Assembly (NCBI GenBank): GCA_910575605.1
Contig: CAJTEW010000007.1
Coordinates: 62,001 to 126,000, forward strand
Length of the DNA stretch: 64,000 bases
Direction: 5' to 3'
From: Lachnospiraceae bacterium
GTDB taxonomy: Bacteria; Bacillota; Clostridia; Lachnospirales; Lachnospiraceae
A program made the position numbers and the translations under genes. Positions 26,040 through 34,823 of this stretch are shown piece after piece. Each line of letters starts with the position of its first letter. Position 1 is the stretch's first letter. The notes under the pieces were generated by a model. The model searched no databases. It saw only the letters and a list, made by a program, of their open reading frames with translations, and was not told where the DNA came from.

Positions 26040-27170
26040 TTAGAATCCAAGATATCTGTATTCTTCTACATTATCCTTAGTCACACAGATTGCATCTGGC
26101 GTCATTGTATCTGGATAGCTTGTAGGATCCTTACCCTCAACTTTAACTTCATATGCAACTTTAGCTGCAAGTTCTCCTACCAGCGCCGGTGAATTTAAGG
26201 AACAGCAGAACATCTCTCCCGCTTCAATTTTGTCAAATGCCGATTTCAGACCATCCGCTGCCGCCACATGGTCTACACCAGTTACATTAGCATCTTTACA
26301 TGCCTGGATTGCACCATATGACATAAGATCTTCCTCTGAAAATGTGGTTGTAAGCTTGCCATGCGTCTTTACAATTAGATCGTTTGCGTCATCCATGATA
26401 CCATCTGTAGACCAGTTACCCCATCCTTGTCCTGCAATAGTCAGCTTTGCCTCCGGACATTCTGCGTGGTTGTTTGCAATGAGCTCATCGTTGATCTCAT
26501 ATGCTTTCTCAAAAGCCTTCTCTTCATCAAGCCCAAGTCTGGTAGCAAGAACACCTGCAATCATTCCTACACGTCTTTCTTCGCCGGCAATATTTCCTTT
26601 AATACCAGACAGCATGATGGAGTAAATTTCAAAGTCATCACCTTTTGCCTCTGCGTAAGTCTTACCTGCTGCAAAACCATTTCCCTTATTATCACCATAA
26701 ACTACTGTTACACGGCTGCATTCTGATACGTAGGAGTCTACGCAGATTACTGTAATCCCTGCTTCTGTTGCCTGGTCAATAAGCGGAATCATTGTGTCCG
26801 GATTTGTAGTATCTATAAATACTACATCATATCCCTGTGCAATAAATGTATCCATATTTTCCACTTCTGCCGCAGTATCCCATGCTGCATCAAGAACAAC
26901 CATATCATCCGCTTTTTCAATCAGTCCTTGATCCGCACACCCCTGTGCAAGAGCATCTGCAAGAGTTACAAAAAAATCACCATCCATTGTAATTGCAGCA
27001 TAACCGACTTTATAATATTCCTTTTCTTCTGCCTTGCTGTTATCTTCTGTCTGCTGTTCTTTATCTTCTGTTTCAGTCCCGCTGTTATCTGCTCCACAGC
27101 CTGCAAACATCCCTATACAAAATACAGATACCATTAAAGCTGCCAAAATCCGTCCTAAATTTTTCTTCAT
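26040..27170 (-). CDS. Sugar ABC importer substrate-binding lipoprotein (RbsB-like)
   Basis: 376 residues. Lipoprotein signal MKKNLGRILAALMVSVFC...FAGC with the lipid-modified Cys at 25, then a charged linker (GTETEDKEQQTEDNSK) and a periplasmic-binding-protein fold of the peripla_BP_4 type (KVGYAAITMDGDFFVTLADAL, VVFIDTTNPDTMIPLIDQA, ITVICVDSYVSECSRVTVVYGDNKG). Somewhat longer than classical RbsB. The ATG at 27170 is 7 nt from GGAGG; the ATG at 27176 is too close. It captures the imported substrate outside the cell. Confidence 0.92.
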   Translation of the reverse strand: MKKNLGRILAALMVSVFCIGMFAGCGADNSGTETEDKEQQTEDNSKAEEKEYYKVGYAAITMDGDFFVTLADALAQGCADQGLIEKADDMVVLDAAWDTAAEVENMDTFIAQGYDVVFIDTTNPDTMIPLIDQATEAGITVICVDSYVSECSRVTVVYGDNKGNGFAAGKTYAEAKGDDFEIYSIMLSGIKGNIAGEERRVGMIAGVLATRLGLDEEKAFEKAYEINDELIANNHAECPEAKLTIAGQGWGNWSTDGIMDDANDLIVKTHGKLTTTFSEEDLMSYGAIQACKDANVTGVDHVAAADGLKSAFDKIEAGEMFCCSLNSPALVGELAAKVAYEVKVEGKDPTSYPDTMTPDAICVTKDNVEEYRYLGF

Positions 27171-27256
27171 TTTCATACCTCCCAGTTATATATTTTTCTT
27201 TATATAAATTCATCTTTGTAACACAGGTGTGTGTAAAAAGCTTCTCTTCTCTTTAT

Positions 27257-28279
27257 TTATATATGTTTACATGTAATAACCTTCCCTGTTCGTGCCGATT
27301 CCATAATATCCAAAAGCGTCAAACATACATTTGCACAATCCTCAAGAGAAATATAGAATTCCTCACCAGACTCTAATTTCTGAATGAAGCTACGGATACT
27401 TTCATAAGCAAAGCCTTTATGATGTCCAAAAATCTGATTTGATACGATACAGTCACCGGTATCCATCCGTTCATCACTTGTTATCTTTAATAGGTTATTA
27501 TTCGACGCATCAATATCAATTTTTCCACTTTCACATACACAGGTAAATTTAATGTCATTTACGCAGGGGTTTCCATTAGGAGTAATCCAGCCGTTCTCCA
27601 TCTGGGCAATAACACCATTTTCAAATACAAGGCTGCTTAAATATACATCTACAGCATCCACTCCGGCAGCATCCAGAACACCTCTGGAGGAAAGAGCATA
27701 AACCTCTTTCACCCTGCTGTCCACTATCCAGCTAAGTGTATCCAGACAGTGGCTTCCGAGAAACCACAAAATCGAGGATTTTGACGCCCATGACAACATA
27801 TCTGTTGCAACAGAACGGACATCATTCAAGCGGAAATATGCATTTACCGGTCTGCCAAACCGTCCGCTGTTTACAATATATTTTGCATTATTAAAAGGCG
27901 GTGAAAAACGGTTATGCATATCAACCATGATACGTACATGGTTCTTCGCTGCAGCCTCCAAAATCGTAAAAACATCCTCTTTTGTTGTCGCCAGCGGTTT
28001 TTCAATCAGCATATGCTTCCCTGCATTCGCCGCATCTACCGCAATATGTGTATGCAGAAAATCCGGAGTTACAATAGAAACCGCATCACATCCTGATTTT
28101 TCAAACATTTCTCTGTGATTATAATAGACCTGGGGAATATGGTTTCTGGCTGCGAACTCATCCGCACGTTTCCTGTCCACATCACAGATTGCCACACATT
28201 CGGCATCCTTCATCTCCGAAAATATCCTTGCATGCTCATTGGCCCACAAGCCTGCACCAACAATTGCCATCTTTATCAT
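27257..28279 (-). CDS. Gfo/Idh/MocA-family NAD(P)-dependent oxidoreductase (operon proximal)
   Basis: 340 residues. Rossmann opening MAIVGAGLWANEHARIFSEM, catalytic motif LIEKPLATTKEDV, and the C-terminal domain with WFLGSHCLDTLSWIVDSRVKEVYA. Divergent from the distal Gfo/Idh protein of the same operon, so the two probably act at different steps or on opposite faces of a transient oxidation, as in oxidation-hydrolysis-reduction pathways. GGAG 9 nt before the ATG. Lies between nagB and the substrate-binding gene. Confidence 0.92.
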   Translation of the reverse strand: MIKMAIVGAGLWANEHARIFSEMKDAECVAICDVDRKRADEFAARNHIPQVYYNHREMFEKSGCDAVSIVTPDFLHTHIAVDAANAGKHMLIEKPLATTKEDVFTILEAAAKNHVRIMVDMHNRFSPPFNNAKYIVNSGRFGRPVNAYFRLNDVRSVATDMLSWASKSSILWFLGSHCLDTLSWIVDSRVKEVYALSSRGVLDAAGVDAVDVYLSSLVFENGVIAQMENGWITPNGNPCVNDIKFTCVCESGKIDIDASNNNLLKITSDERMDTGDCIVSNQIFGHHKGFAYESIRSFIQKLESGEEFYISLEDCANVCLTLLDIMESARTGKVITCKHI

Positions 28280-28330
28280 AAGAAGTATCTCCTTTTCTTA
28301 GTAATATTTTTCCTGCCTGTTCGAAAGTCC

Positions 28331-29089
28331 CTATCGCGCTCTTTTGACTTCTACATAGGACGCAGGCCTGATATGTTCTGCCAAAGCTTGATCAAGAAAG
28401 ATTGTACAGTCCTGATGGAATTTTAAAATAGTTCCCTGGCAGTCTGGCGTCACCTCCCCGTCCTCTAGTATTTTCTTCATAGCATCCAGCTTTTCATCCC
28501 CTGTGGCAAGGAACACAATTTTCTTTGCCCGCATAATTCCTCCAGCGCCCATAGTAATTGCCTCTGTGGGGACTTCCTCTACGGATGAGAAAAGACGCGA
28601 ATTGCTTTCTCTTGTTTTTTGTGCAAGCTTCACTGCATGATATCTGTCATAAAATACGTCCGAAGGCTCATTAAATCCGATATGGCCATTTACACCCACA
28701 CTTAAAAGCTGTACATCTATTGGGTTCGCATCAGCAAACAGGTTCATTCTATAAATCTCTTCCTGTACATCTGCCATACCATTGGGAATCATGATCCTTT
28801 CTGATGGTATCTGACATGCATCCAGCAGATGCTTTCTCATAAAATACAGGTAAGAATTCGGATCCTCTCCGCTAAGCCCGATATACTCATCTAAATTAAT
28901 CGTCCTTACCTTTCCAAAATCTGCCTTTTTCTGCTGTACTGCCTCTGTCATATATCTGTATACCGATAACGGCGTCGTCCCCGTTGCCAGGCCCACCAGT
29001 GCATCCGCTTTTTCTCTTATAACATCCAGTATCATCTGTGCAGATAGATAAGCACTCTGCTCGTAGCTCTCTGTAACAATCAGCCTCAT
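28331..29089 (-). CDS. nagB: Glucosamine-6-phosphate deaminase family protein
   Basis: 252 residues. Isomerises and deaminates glucosamine 6-phosphate to fructose 6-phosphate and ammonia. Motifs: LATGTTPLSVYRYM (34-47), Asp67 in NLDEYIGL, His136 and Glu141 in VGVNGHIGFNEPSD, and MGAGGIMRAKKIVFLATG. These match the catalytic base and ring-opening His of NagB, although related deaminases in amino-sugar loci act on other amino-sugar phosphates. It starts 5 bp after the PIG-L gene; GAGGTGACATAG precedes the ATG. Confidence 0.93.
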   Translation of the reverse strand: MRLIVTESYEQSAYLSAQMILDVIREKADALVGLATGTTPLSVYRYMTEAVQQKKADFGKVRTINLDEYIGLSGEDPNSYLYFMRKHLLDACQIPSERIMIPNGMADVQEEIYRMNLFADANPIDVQLLSVGVNGHIGFNEPSDVFYDRYHAVKLAQKTRESNSRLFSSVEEVPTEAITMGAGGIMRAKKIVFLATGDEKLDAMKKILEDGEVTPDCQGTILKFHQDCTIFLDQALAEHIRPASYVEVKRAR

Positions 29090-29094
29090 CTATG

Positions 29095-29946
29095 TCACCT
29101 CGTAAAACGCTCTAAAAGTTCTTTTGCTTCCTCATAGAAATTAAGTATCAGCTTTAATGTAAATTCTTCTATATCTAACCTGGGATTTTCAATCAATGGC
29201 GTTAAGTCTACCCCGATATTGCATGAATTTGTCACATCATTGTCACGGGGAGCCTGAAATGTAGCATTCCCCAGGCGTCTGCCGATAGCAGCCAGGTCAA
29301 ATCTTTTAAGCGGAGTACACTGAGATTCAAATGCTGTAATAACACCCGATTCAATCTCGGAATGCATTGAGGTATCAAAAACAAGCCTGTCCTTTTCGCT
29401 CAGCCAGTCTAAAGAACGCCATACTTCCATGCCATAAACTTTTTTGGGCCTCATCTGAGGTGGAAGCTTTCTGAGCGCCCCTATCGCACGCAGGCATGCC
29501 CCAAGATGGGTCTCGTGACGGTCTGCCGGATTGTGAATAAACATATATTTTGGCCTTGCTTTTTTAATGAGCTCTGCCAGCTCCTCTTCAATTATGTCTC
29601 TTTTAGCTGTACGGACGTCCTCACTGGAATACGCAAGCTGCACAACTGCCCCGTATCCTCCTACATCTGCAGCATCTCTTTGTTCCTGAGAGCGTTTGAC
29701 ATGAATCTGCTCGTTGGTATAGTCCGCATATTCGCCTGAACGGGGCGAACCTCCTCCGTCAGTCAGCACTACCGCAGTATACCAATCATCTTCTGCGCCA
29801 TAGCACTTAGCAATGGCATGGTATGCCATAATCTCGCAGTCATCCTGATGCGCAGCTATACTCATATACGTAGTGCGCGCCAGTGCCTCTTCTTCTGCTG
29901 CCCCGTCTGGCACATGGATGTCTGCCCCTGAATTATAAAATTTCAT
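29095..29946 (-). CDS. PIG-L family zinc-dependent deacetylase
   Basis: 283 residues. Zinc-site motif AAHQDDCE (His33, Asp35, Asp36), a variant of the usual AHPDDE, and HNPADRHETHLGA with His147. The family removes N-acetyl groups from GlcNAc-containing molecules (GlcNAc-PI, GlcNAc-inositol, GlcNAc-malate) or chitin-type sugars. Directly before nagB, it would release an amino sugar for deamination. The ATG at 29946 is preferred: the in-frame GTG at 29958 lies inside the AAGGAGG site. Confidence 0.9.
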   Translation of the reverse strand: MKFYNSGADIHVPDGAAEEEALARTTYMSIAAHQDDCEIMAYHAIAKCYGAEDDWYTAVVLTDGGGSPRSGEYADYTNEQIHVKRSQEQRDAADVGGYGAVVQLAYSSEDVRTAKRDIIEEELAELIKKARPKYMFIHNPADRHETHLGACLRAIGALRKLPPQMRPKKVYGMEVWRSLDWLSEKDRLVFDTSMHSEIESGVITAFESQCTPLKRFDLAAIGRRLGNATFQAPRDNDVTNSCNIGVDLTPLIENPRLDIEEFTLKLILNFYEEAKELLERFTR

Positions 29947-29980
29947 TGTTACTGCCACCTCCTTAGTTTTATTGAAAATA

Positions 29981-30925
29981 TTACAAATCGGAAATCATTG
30001 TGCCCTTTACTTTTCTAAAGACCTCATCCACCTCGTCCTTGTACGGCATATTCGCAATAACCCCCGGCATCATTACCTGCATCCCTGCAGCAATGGCTGC
30101 GTATTCCGCCGCTTCTATTATGCTATGAGCTTCCAGGTATTTAACGGACAGCGCTGCATTGTAGCAGTCACCTGCGCCCGTGGTATTGATTACCTTTCCC
30201 TTAAGTGCTCCCACATGGAATCTTCCTTCATTCCCGGAAACGATAGAACCTTGTCCGCCCATCGTAATGATTACATTAGCTGCACCAAACCCATGCAGTA
30301 TATCAAGTGCCTTGTCTACGTCCAGCGGCCTTTCAGGATCCATCCCGGCTAATATAGCTGCTTCTGTCTCATTTGGTGTGAGTATTGTAATGTATGGAAA
30401 CAGCTCTGGAGGAATCTTCCGTGCCGGGGCCGGATTGTATATAATTTCTATTCCTGCCCTTCCTGCAATCTTCATTACTTCGGAAAGTGCCTCGGTAGTC
30501 ACTTCATTTTGTAACAGCATAAGTGAACTTTCCTGGATAACAGAAGTATACCTCCTGATATGCTCCGAAGTTACATGCCGTATAGCTCCAGGATAAACAT
30601 ATACTTCACTTTTTCCCTCTTCATTGTTAATAACAAATGCACAGGCTGTTTTAAGGTCTGGAAACTGTATAATATATCTCCCTCCTACTTTTTCAGAAAT
30701 TAAGTCTGACTCACACCGGCCTCCAAAATCATCTCCTCCTACTGCCGTAATAAAGTTGACATCTGCTCCCAGACGGCTTGCAGCAATTGCCTGATTATAC
30801 CCCTTGCCCCCAGGCTCTGTCTCCAGTCCAAGACCTTCCACCGTCTCGCCGACAGCCGGAAAATGTCCCACATCCATTAACAGAGACATTCCATAATGCC
30901 CAACCACTGTTATCGTCTTTTTCAT
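29981..30925 (-). CDS. Ribokinase-type PfkB-family kinase
   Basis: 314 residues. PfkB signatures GGKGYNQAIAASRLG (39-53) and NTTGAGDCYNAALSV with the catalytic Asp near 252. The NxxxD-like TILTPNETEAAIL segment is also typical of ribokinases. Phosphorylates a sugar or sugar derivative; the FGGY kinase is the second kinase of the same operon. First gene of the operon; the ATG at 30925 has AAGGAG 8 nt upstream. Confidence 0.92.
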   Translation of the reverse strand: MKKTITVVGHYGMSLLMDVGHFPAVGETVEGLGLETEPGGKGYNQAIAASRLGADVNFITAVGGDDFGGRCESDLISEKVGGRYIIQFPDLKTACAFVINNEEGKSEVYVYPGAIRHVTSEHIRRYTSVIQESSLMLLQNEVTTEALSEVMKIAGRAGIEIIYNPAPARKIPPELFPYITILTPNETEAAILAGMDPERPLDVDKALDILHGFGAANVIITMGGQGSIVSGNEGRFHVGALKGKVINTTGAGDCYNAALSVKYLEAHSIIEAAEYAAIAAGMQVMMPGVIANMPYKDEVDEVFRKVKGTMISDL

Positions 30926-31001
30926 ATCCACCTCTCCTTCTTAATCATATTTCGAAATAATTGTCTTTGCCTCCTTTTCCCTATACCTTTTTCATACCAA
31001 T

Positions 31002-31016
31002 ATTTAGTAATGTTTT
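31002..31016. promoter_or_regulatory. Candidate GntR operator in the catabolic operon leader
   Basis: ATTTAGTAATGTTTT on the plus strand. The identical 15 bases occur at 32273-32287 before the second GntR gene. It lies about 31-45 bp downstream of the predicted operon start site. Candidate site for one of the two local UTRA regulators. Confidence 0.55.
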
Positions 31017-31053
31017 CATATATTTTAATAACGTCATTATCTTTTATGAATTT

Positions 31054-31082
31054 ATCATAAGCACTTTTTTTATATTTGTCAA
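31054..31082 (-). promoter_or_regulatory. Main promoter of the catabolic operon
   Basis: Minus strand TTGACA (31077-31082), 17-bp spacer, TATGAT (31054-31059). Near-consensus sigma-A promoter. It leads into a leader of about 120 nt before the ribokinase gene. The surrounding 30926-31355 gap is very AT-rich and holds nothing else I can call besides the divergent GntR promoter and the candidate operator. Confidence 0.7.
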
Positions 31083-31257
31083 CTTAATATTTACTTTTCT
31101 GCTATTATTACTATATTTTTCGACAATAATTTGTATAATTTTCATAATATTCAGATGATTAAAGGTATTTATTTAGCGATTTTCAATTTACATATCCTCT
31201 TCGTTTCTTTTTTGTTCTGTTTACTGGAAAAATTTGACTTTTTTTAGCAAAATATTA

Positions 31258-31286
31258 TTGTTCCTCCCAGTTTTGTGTACTATAAT
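31258..31286 (+). promoter_or_regulatory. Promoter of the first GntR gene
   Basis: TTGTTC (31258-31263), 17-bp spacer, TATAAT (31281-31286). Good -10, weak -35, which fits a regulated or low-level promoter. ATG follows 70 bp later. Confidence 0.55.
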
Positions 31287-31355
31287 TGGAATCATAATAA
31301 CGATCCCATTCTACAGCAAAAGGCAGACGGCCTTTCGCCAGGCAGGAGAATACAG

Positions 31356-32120
31356 ATGTCATTTTATAGTGCACAATTAGACAAAAATGTTCCTATACCT
31401 CTATATTACCAATTGAAGGAACTCATTATTTCTGAGATAAAAAAGGGAAATTATGAAGAAAACAGCATGATACCTACAGAAAAGGAATTCAGCGATATTT
31501 TTTCTATCAGCCGTACAACAGTCAGACAGGCAGTTACTGAGCTGGTGCAGGAAGGCTGGCTTTACAGAATCAAAAGTAAAGGAACTTTTGTGACCTTTCC
31601 AAAGGTTAATCAGGCTTTTATTCAATATCTTGAGCCGTTTAATGAACAAATTCGGCAATCCGGCAGAACTCCGTCCACACATCTGTTAGACTTTCAGGTA
31701 ACAGAGGCAGACGAACAGACTGCAGAGCACCTTGATATCCTTCCCGGTACAAAAGTATTCTTTCTCCATCGTCTTCGTTTTGCCGATGGAGACCCCATTG
31801 TATTGGTAAAAACATTCCTCCCCTGCGATGCATGTCCGGACCTTGGCATTCATGACTTTTCCAAGGTCTCCCTGTATTCTGTACTTGGGCAGAAGCCCTC
31901 TTCCCGCATCCACCACGTTCATAGACTAGTGGAGGCTGTGGGGGCTACAGAGGAGGACAGCCGCTATTTAGGGCTCGCCGTCGGGGAGCCAATACAGTTT
32001 TTTACTTCTATAGGATACACAGAAGCACAAAGGCCAGTAGAATATTCCCTTGCCCGTTATCGGGGTGATAAAAATCAATTTGAAATTATTGTGTATTCTA
32101 AAAGTGTAGAAAAAGTATGA
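31356..32120 (+). CDS. GntR-family regulator with UTRA sensor domain (first)
   Basis: 254 residues. Winged helix at about 10-75 (PLYYQLKELIISEIKKG, PTEKEFSDIFSISRTTVRQAV, GWLYRIKSKGTFV) followed by a UTRA ligand domain with FLHRLRFADGDPIVLVKTFL and FFTSIGYTEAQRPVEYSLARYRGD. UTRA proteins sense sugar phosphates or related metabolites and usually repress the nearby operon. The ATG at 31356 has AGGAG 7 nt upstream; the ORF extends 27 codons further but crosses the promoter. Divergent from the catabolic operon, so it most likely controls it. Confidence 0.93.
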   Translation: MSFYSAQLDKNVPIPLYYQLKELIISEIKKGNYEENSMIPTEKEFSDIFSISRTTVRQAVTELVQEGWLYRIKSKGTFVTFPKVNQAFIQYLEPFNEQIRQSGRTPSTHLLDFQVTEADEQTAEHLDILPGTKVFFLHRLRFADGDPIVLVKTFLPCDACPDLGIHDFSKVSLYSVLGQKPSSRIHHVHRLVEAVGATEEDSRYLGLAVGEPIQFFTSIGYTEAQRPVEYSLARYRGDKNQFEIIVYSKSVEKV

Positions 32121-32200
32121 ATCCCTCTTTTATAATAACCTTTCTGTATTCAACCCGAAAATTCATATCTTTTTTTTGTAATGTTTCCTTCAAAATACTA

Positions 32201-32229
32201 TTGACTTTTTCAGCTTAATGATTTATTTT
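32201..32229 (+). promoter_or_regulatory. Promoter of the second GntR gene
   Basis: TTGACT (32201-32206), 17-bp spacer, TATTTT (32224-32229). A sequence TTTAGTATTGTAACC at the -10 region resembles the candidate operator TTTAGTAATGTTTT. Confidence 0.5.
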
Positions 32230-32272
32230 AGTATTGTAACCAAAAGGATATTCGTCCAAAAGGGTCCTTAGC

Positions 32273-32287
32273 ATTTAGTAATGTTTT
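32273..32287. promoter_or_regulatory. Second copy of the candidate GntR operator
   Basis: ATTTAGTAATGTTTT, identical over 15 bases to 31002-31016, placed about 37 bp downstream of the predicted start site and 21 bp before the second GntR ATG. It includes the dyad CATT-TAGT-AATG. Confidence 0.55.
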
Positions 32288-32307
32288 TGTTATGACAGGT
32301 GATAGTT

Positions 32308-33030
32308 ATGGCATCAATACCCATGTACAAGACAGTTTATAATGGTATAAAACAGGCAATCAAAGATAAAGTCTATGAACCAGGCACATTTCTTCCGACA
32401 GAACCACAGTTAGAGGAAATCTATTCCACAAGCAGGACAACAATCCGAAAGGCAGTCAAACTCCTTGCTTCCGAAGGTTTTGTAATTGTTCGTCAGGGAC
32501 GCGGCACAGAGGTGCAAAATATTTCTACACTGCAAAAGCTTAATAGTGTAACTTCCTTTACCGAAACACTGATTAAAAAGGGATATACCGTCACTACACA
32601 GGGGATGTGCATCCAGCTGGTACAGGTTCCTCCGGCTATTGCTCCTCTGTTGAATATCAGTACAGATGAAAATGTTTACCATGTACAGCGCGTGCAGTGT
32701 GCAAATAAAGAACCTATTTGTATTATGGAGACTTATCTCATCCGCTCCCTTTTTCCCGATTTGGAAAAGTATAGCGGCACTTTCATAAGCCTCTATAAAT
32801 TTCTGGAAACTAATTACGGTCTGGTCATCAAAAATGCAACTGATAAAATTAGTGCTGCCTGTGCAGATTTTATTGATTCGCAGATACTGCAGATCCCCCT
32901 TGGTTCTGCCCTATTAGTCAGTAAACGGCTCTCCTACACCGAATCTGGCCCATTTGAATACTGTCTTTCTAAAATTATCGCTGACAGATACGAATATGGA
33001 ATTTATCTGAACGGTCGAGATTATAATTAA
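32308..33030 (+). CDS. GntR-family regulator with UTRA sensor domain (second)
   Basis: 240 residues. Winged helix (PMYKTVYNGIKQAIKDKVY, PTEPQLEEIYSTSRTTIRKAVKLL, GFVIVRQGRGTEV) plus UTRA domain (VYHVQRVQCANKEPICIMETYL, SKRLSYTESGPFEYCLSKIIADRY). Only distantly similar to the first GntR protein. The ATG at 32308 follows AGGTGAT; an in-frame GTG at 32299 overlaps that site. Followed by three enzyme genes on the same strand, which it may regulate along with the divergent operon. Confidence 0.92.
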   Translation: MASIPMYKTVYNGIKQAIKDKVYEPGTFLPTEPQLEEIYSTSRTTIRKAVKLLASEGFVIVRQGRGTEVQNISTLQKLNSVTSFTETLIKKGYTVTTQGMCIQLVQVPPAIAPLLNISTDENVYHVQRVQCANKEPICIMETYLIRSLFPDLEKYSGTFISLYKFLETNYGLVIKNATDKISAACADFIDSQILQIPLGSALLVSKRLSYTESGPFEYCLSKIIADRYEYGIYLNGRDYN

Positions 33031-33141
33031 TTTATCTTTTTATTATTTCATTCATCCTATACCTTCTTATTTTTAACCCATTATGTTATTACATTACAAT
33101 ATTATTATCTAAATACAATACAACAATCAGGAGGATATGCG

Positions 33142-34089
33142 ATGTTTTACTATGAAAAAGCAACACAGCCTACGATTTATTTTATTGGTGTAACAACTGC
33201 CAGTTCATCAATCATGAAAGTGTTTCCCGCATGGGCAGAAGCTCTGAAACTGGAAAATACTGTTATTAAGGGAATTGATTTTGCTCCCCACTCTCCGGCT
33301 TTTGAATACCGTAAAGCAGTAGAATTTATCAAAAATGACCCTCTATCTCTTGGCGCATTAGTTACCACGCATAAGATTGATCTCTACAATTCATGTAAGG
33401 ATTTATTTGATTATATAGATCCGTATGCAAAGCAGCTTGGAGAGGTCTCCTCTATCTCTAAAGCAGGCGGTCAATACTGCGCCCATGCCAAAGATCCGAT
33501 ATCCAGCGGACTTGCCCTTGAAAATTTTGTTCCTCAAAATTACTGGCGCACCTACGGCGGTGATGTTCTCCTTTTAGGCGCCGGCGGAAGCAGCCTTGCG
33601 ATGAGTATCTACCTTGGCCAGGATAAGTTTGGCAGCAATATTCCGAAAAAAATTATAATTGCCAATCGAAGCCGGCCGCGTCTGGAATCAGCAAAAAAAA
33701 TATTGGAATCTGGGAATCCGAGAATTAAATTTGAATTTGTCCATAATCCTGCTCCAGCAGACAATGATGCCACTCTGCAGTCTTTAAAACCTCATTCTCT
33801 GATCGTCAATGCAACCGGATTGGGAAAGGATGCTCCTGGCTCCCCGCTGACTGATGCCTGTTCTTTTCCGAAGGACAGCCTGATATGGGAAATCAATTAC
33901 CGAGGCAGCCTGCTTTTTAAAGAACAGGCTGAAAAACAGGCTGAAAAGAAAAATCTACATATAGAAGACGGATGGATTTATTTTATACACGGCTGGACCC
34001 AGGTTATTGCAGAAGTGTTCCATATAGAGATCACAGACAGCATGTTAGGCAGGTTAAGTGAAATTGCCAGGAAAGTTGTAAATTCCTGA
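33142..34089 (+). CDS. AroE-fold (shikimate dehydrogenase-like) oxidoreductase
   Basis: 315 residues, longer than AroE (about 270-290). It has the AroE layout: N-terminal substrate domain with a Lys at position 78 in GALVTTHKIDLYN, matching the catalytic Lys, then the nucleotide-binding loop LLLGAGGSSLAMSI (144-157) and VNATGLGKDAPGSPL. The usual catalytic Asp segment NTDGxG is replaced by HAKDPISSGLAL with Asp118 a likely counterpart. The N-terminal PTIYFIGVTTASSS replaces the usual shikimate-binding start (SxSxxPxxHN), so shikimate is unlikely. In this sugar-acid context it may reduce or oxidise a sugar acid or deoxy-keto acid. AGGAGG precedes the ATG. Confidence 0.75.
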   Translation: MFYYEKATQPTIYFIGVTTASSSIMKVFPAWAEALKLENTVIKGIDFAPHSPAFEYRKAVEFIKNDPLSLGALVTTHKIDLYNSCKDLFDYIDPYAKQLGEVSSISKAGGQYCAHAKDPISSGLALENFVPQNYWRTYGGDVLLLGAGGSSLAMSIYLGQDKFGSNIPKKIIIANRSRPRLESAKKILESGNPRIKFEFVHNPAPADNDATLQSLKPHSLIVNATGLGKDAPGSPLTDACSFPKDSLIWEINYRGSLLFKEQAEKQAEKKNLHIEDGWIYFIHGWTQVIAEVFHIEITDSMLGRLSEIARKVVNS

Positions 34090-34144
34090 TAACTACAAGT
34101 AATAGAATATCAAATGAAAAATCATAGAAAAGGAGTGACATACT

Positions 34145-34780
34145 GTGTCAGCGCAAAAAAATATACTGAAACTGATTGAAAGCAGGAAAATTGTCCCCGT
34201 TGTAAAGCTTGATAATGCCCAGGATTCTCTTCCCTTATGCGAAGCATTATGTGAAGGAGGCCTTCCTGTTGCTGAGATTACTTTCCGCACCGAAGCTGCA
34301 GAAGAATCTATCCGCCGTGCATCGAAAGCGTTTCCCGATATGCTTATAGGGGCAGGCACAATCGTGAATACCGAGCAGGCAAAACGTGCCGTAGACGCTG
34401 GGGCAAAATTTCTTGTAACCCCGGGATTCTCAAAAAAAGTAACCGAGTATGCAATTGACAGCCACATTCTTATGTTTCCAGGCATCTGCACCCCTACCGA
34501 AATTATGGGCGCACTTGAATACAATCTTGATATTGTAAAGTTTTTCCCCGCAAAGCAATATGGAGGACTGGATACAATCAATGCCTTGTCTGCGCCTTTT
34601 CCATCTGTACGGTTTATGCCCACAGGAGGAATCAATGCATCAAATATACGTGATTACCTGAAATGTGAAAAAGTAATTGCCTGCGGCGGAAGCTGGATGG
34701 TGAAGGATACATATATAAAAGAACATCAATTTAATGAAATCATCCATCTCACCTGCGAAGCTGTAAAGCTTACAAAGTAG
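34145..34780 (+). CDS. eda: 2-keto-3-deoxy-6-phosphogluconate / 4-hydroxy-2-oxoglutarate aldolase family
   Basis: 211 residues, class I aldolase. Schiff-base Lys132 in IVKFFPAKQYGG, catalytic Glu44 and Arg48 in VAEITFRTEAA, GAGTIVNTEQA (69-79) and LVTPGFSK. Cleaves a 2-keto-3-deoxy-6-phospho sugar acid to pyruvate and glyceraldehyde 3-phosphate or similar products. GTG start with GGAG 9 nt upstream. Likely the final carbon-cleaving step of this locus. An 18-bp GCCGCC/GGCGGC hairpin separates it from the next gene. Confidence 0.94.
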   Translation: MSAQKNILKLIESRKIVPVVKLDNAQDSLPLCEALCEGGLPVAEITFRTEAAEESIRRASKAFPDMLIGAGTIVNTEQAKRAVDAGAKFLVTPGFSKKVTEYAIDSHILMFPGICTPTEIMGALEYNLDIVKFFPAKQYGGLDTINALSAPFPSVRFMPTGGINASNIRDYLKCEKVIACGGSWMVKDTYIKEHQFNEIIHLTCEAVKLTK

Positions 34781-34789
34781 CTAAAATGC

Positions 34790-34807
34790 GCCGCCCGTTT
34801 TGGCGGC
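34790..34807. other. Small intercistronic hairpin GCCGCC-cgtttt-GGCGGC
   Basis: 6-bp GC stem, 6-nt loop, no following T-run, just before the ribosome binding site of the dehydrogenase gene. Probably mRNA processing or translation tuning, not termination. Confidence 0.4.
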
Positions 34808-34823
34808 AGAATGGAGTATCTTT

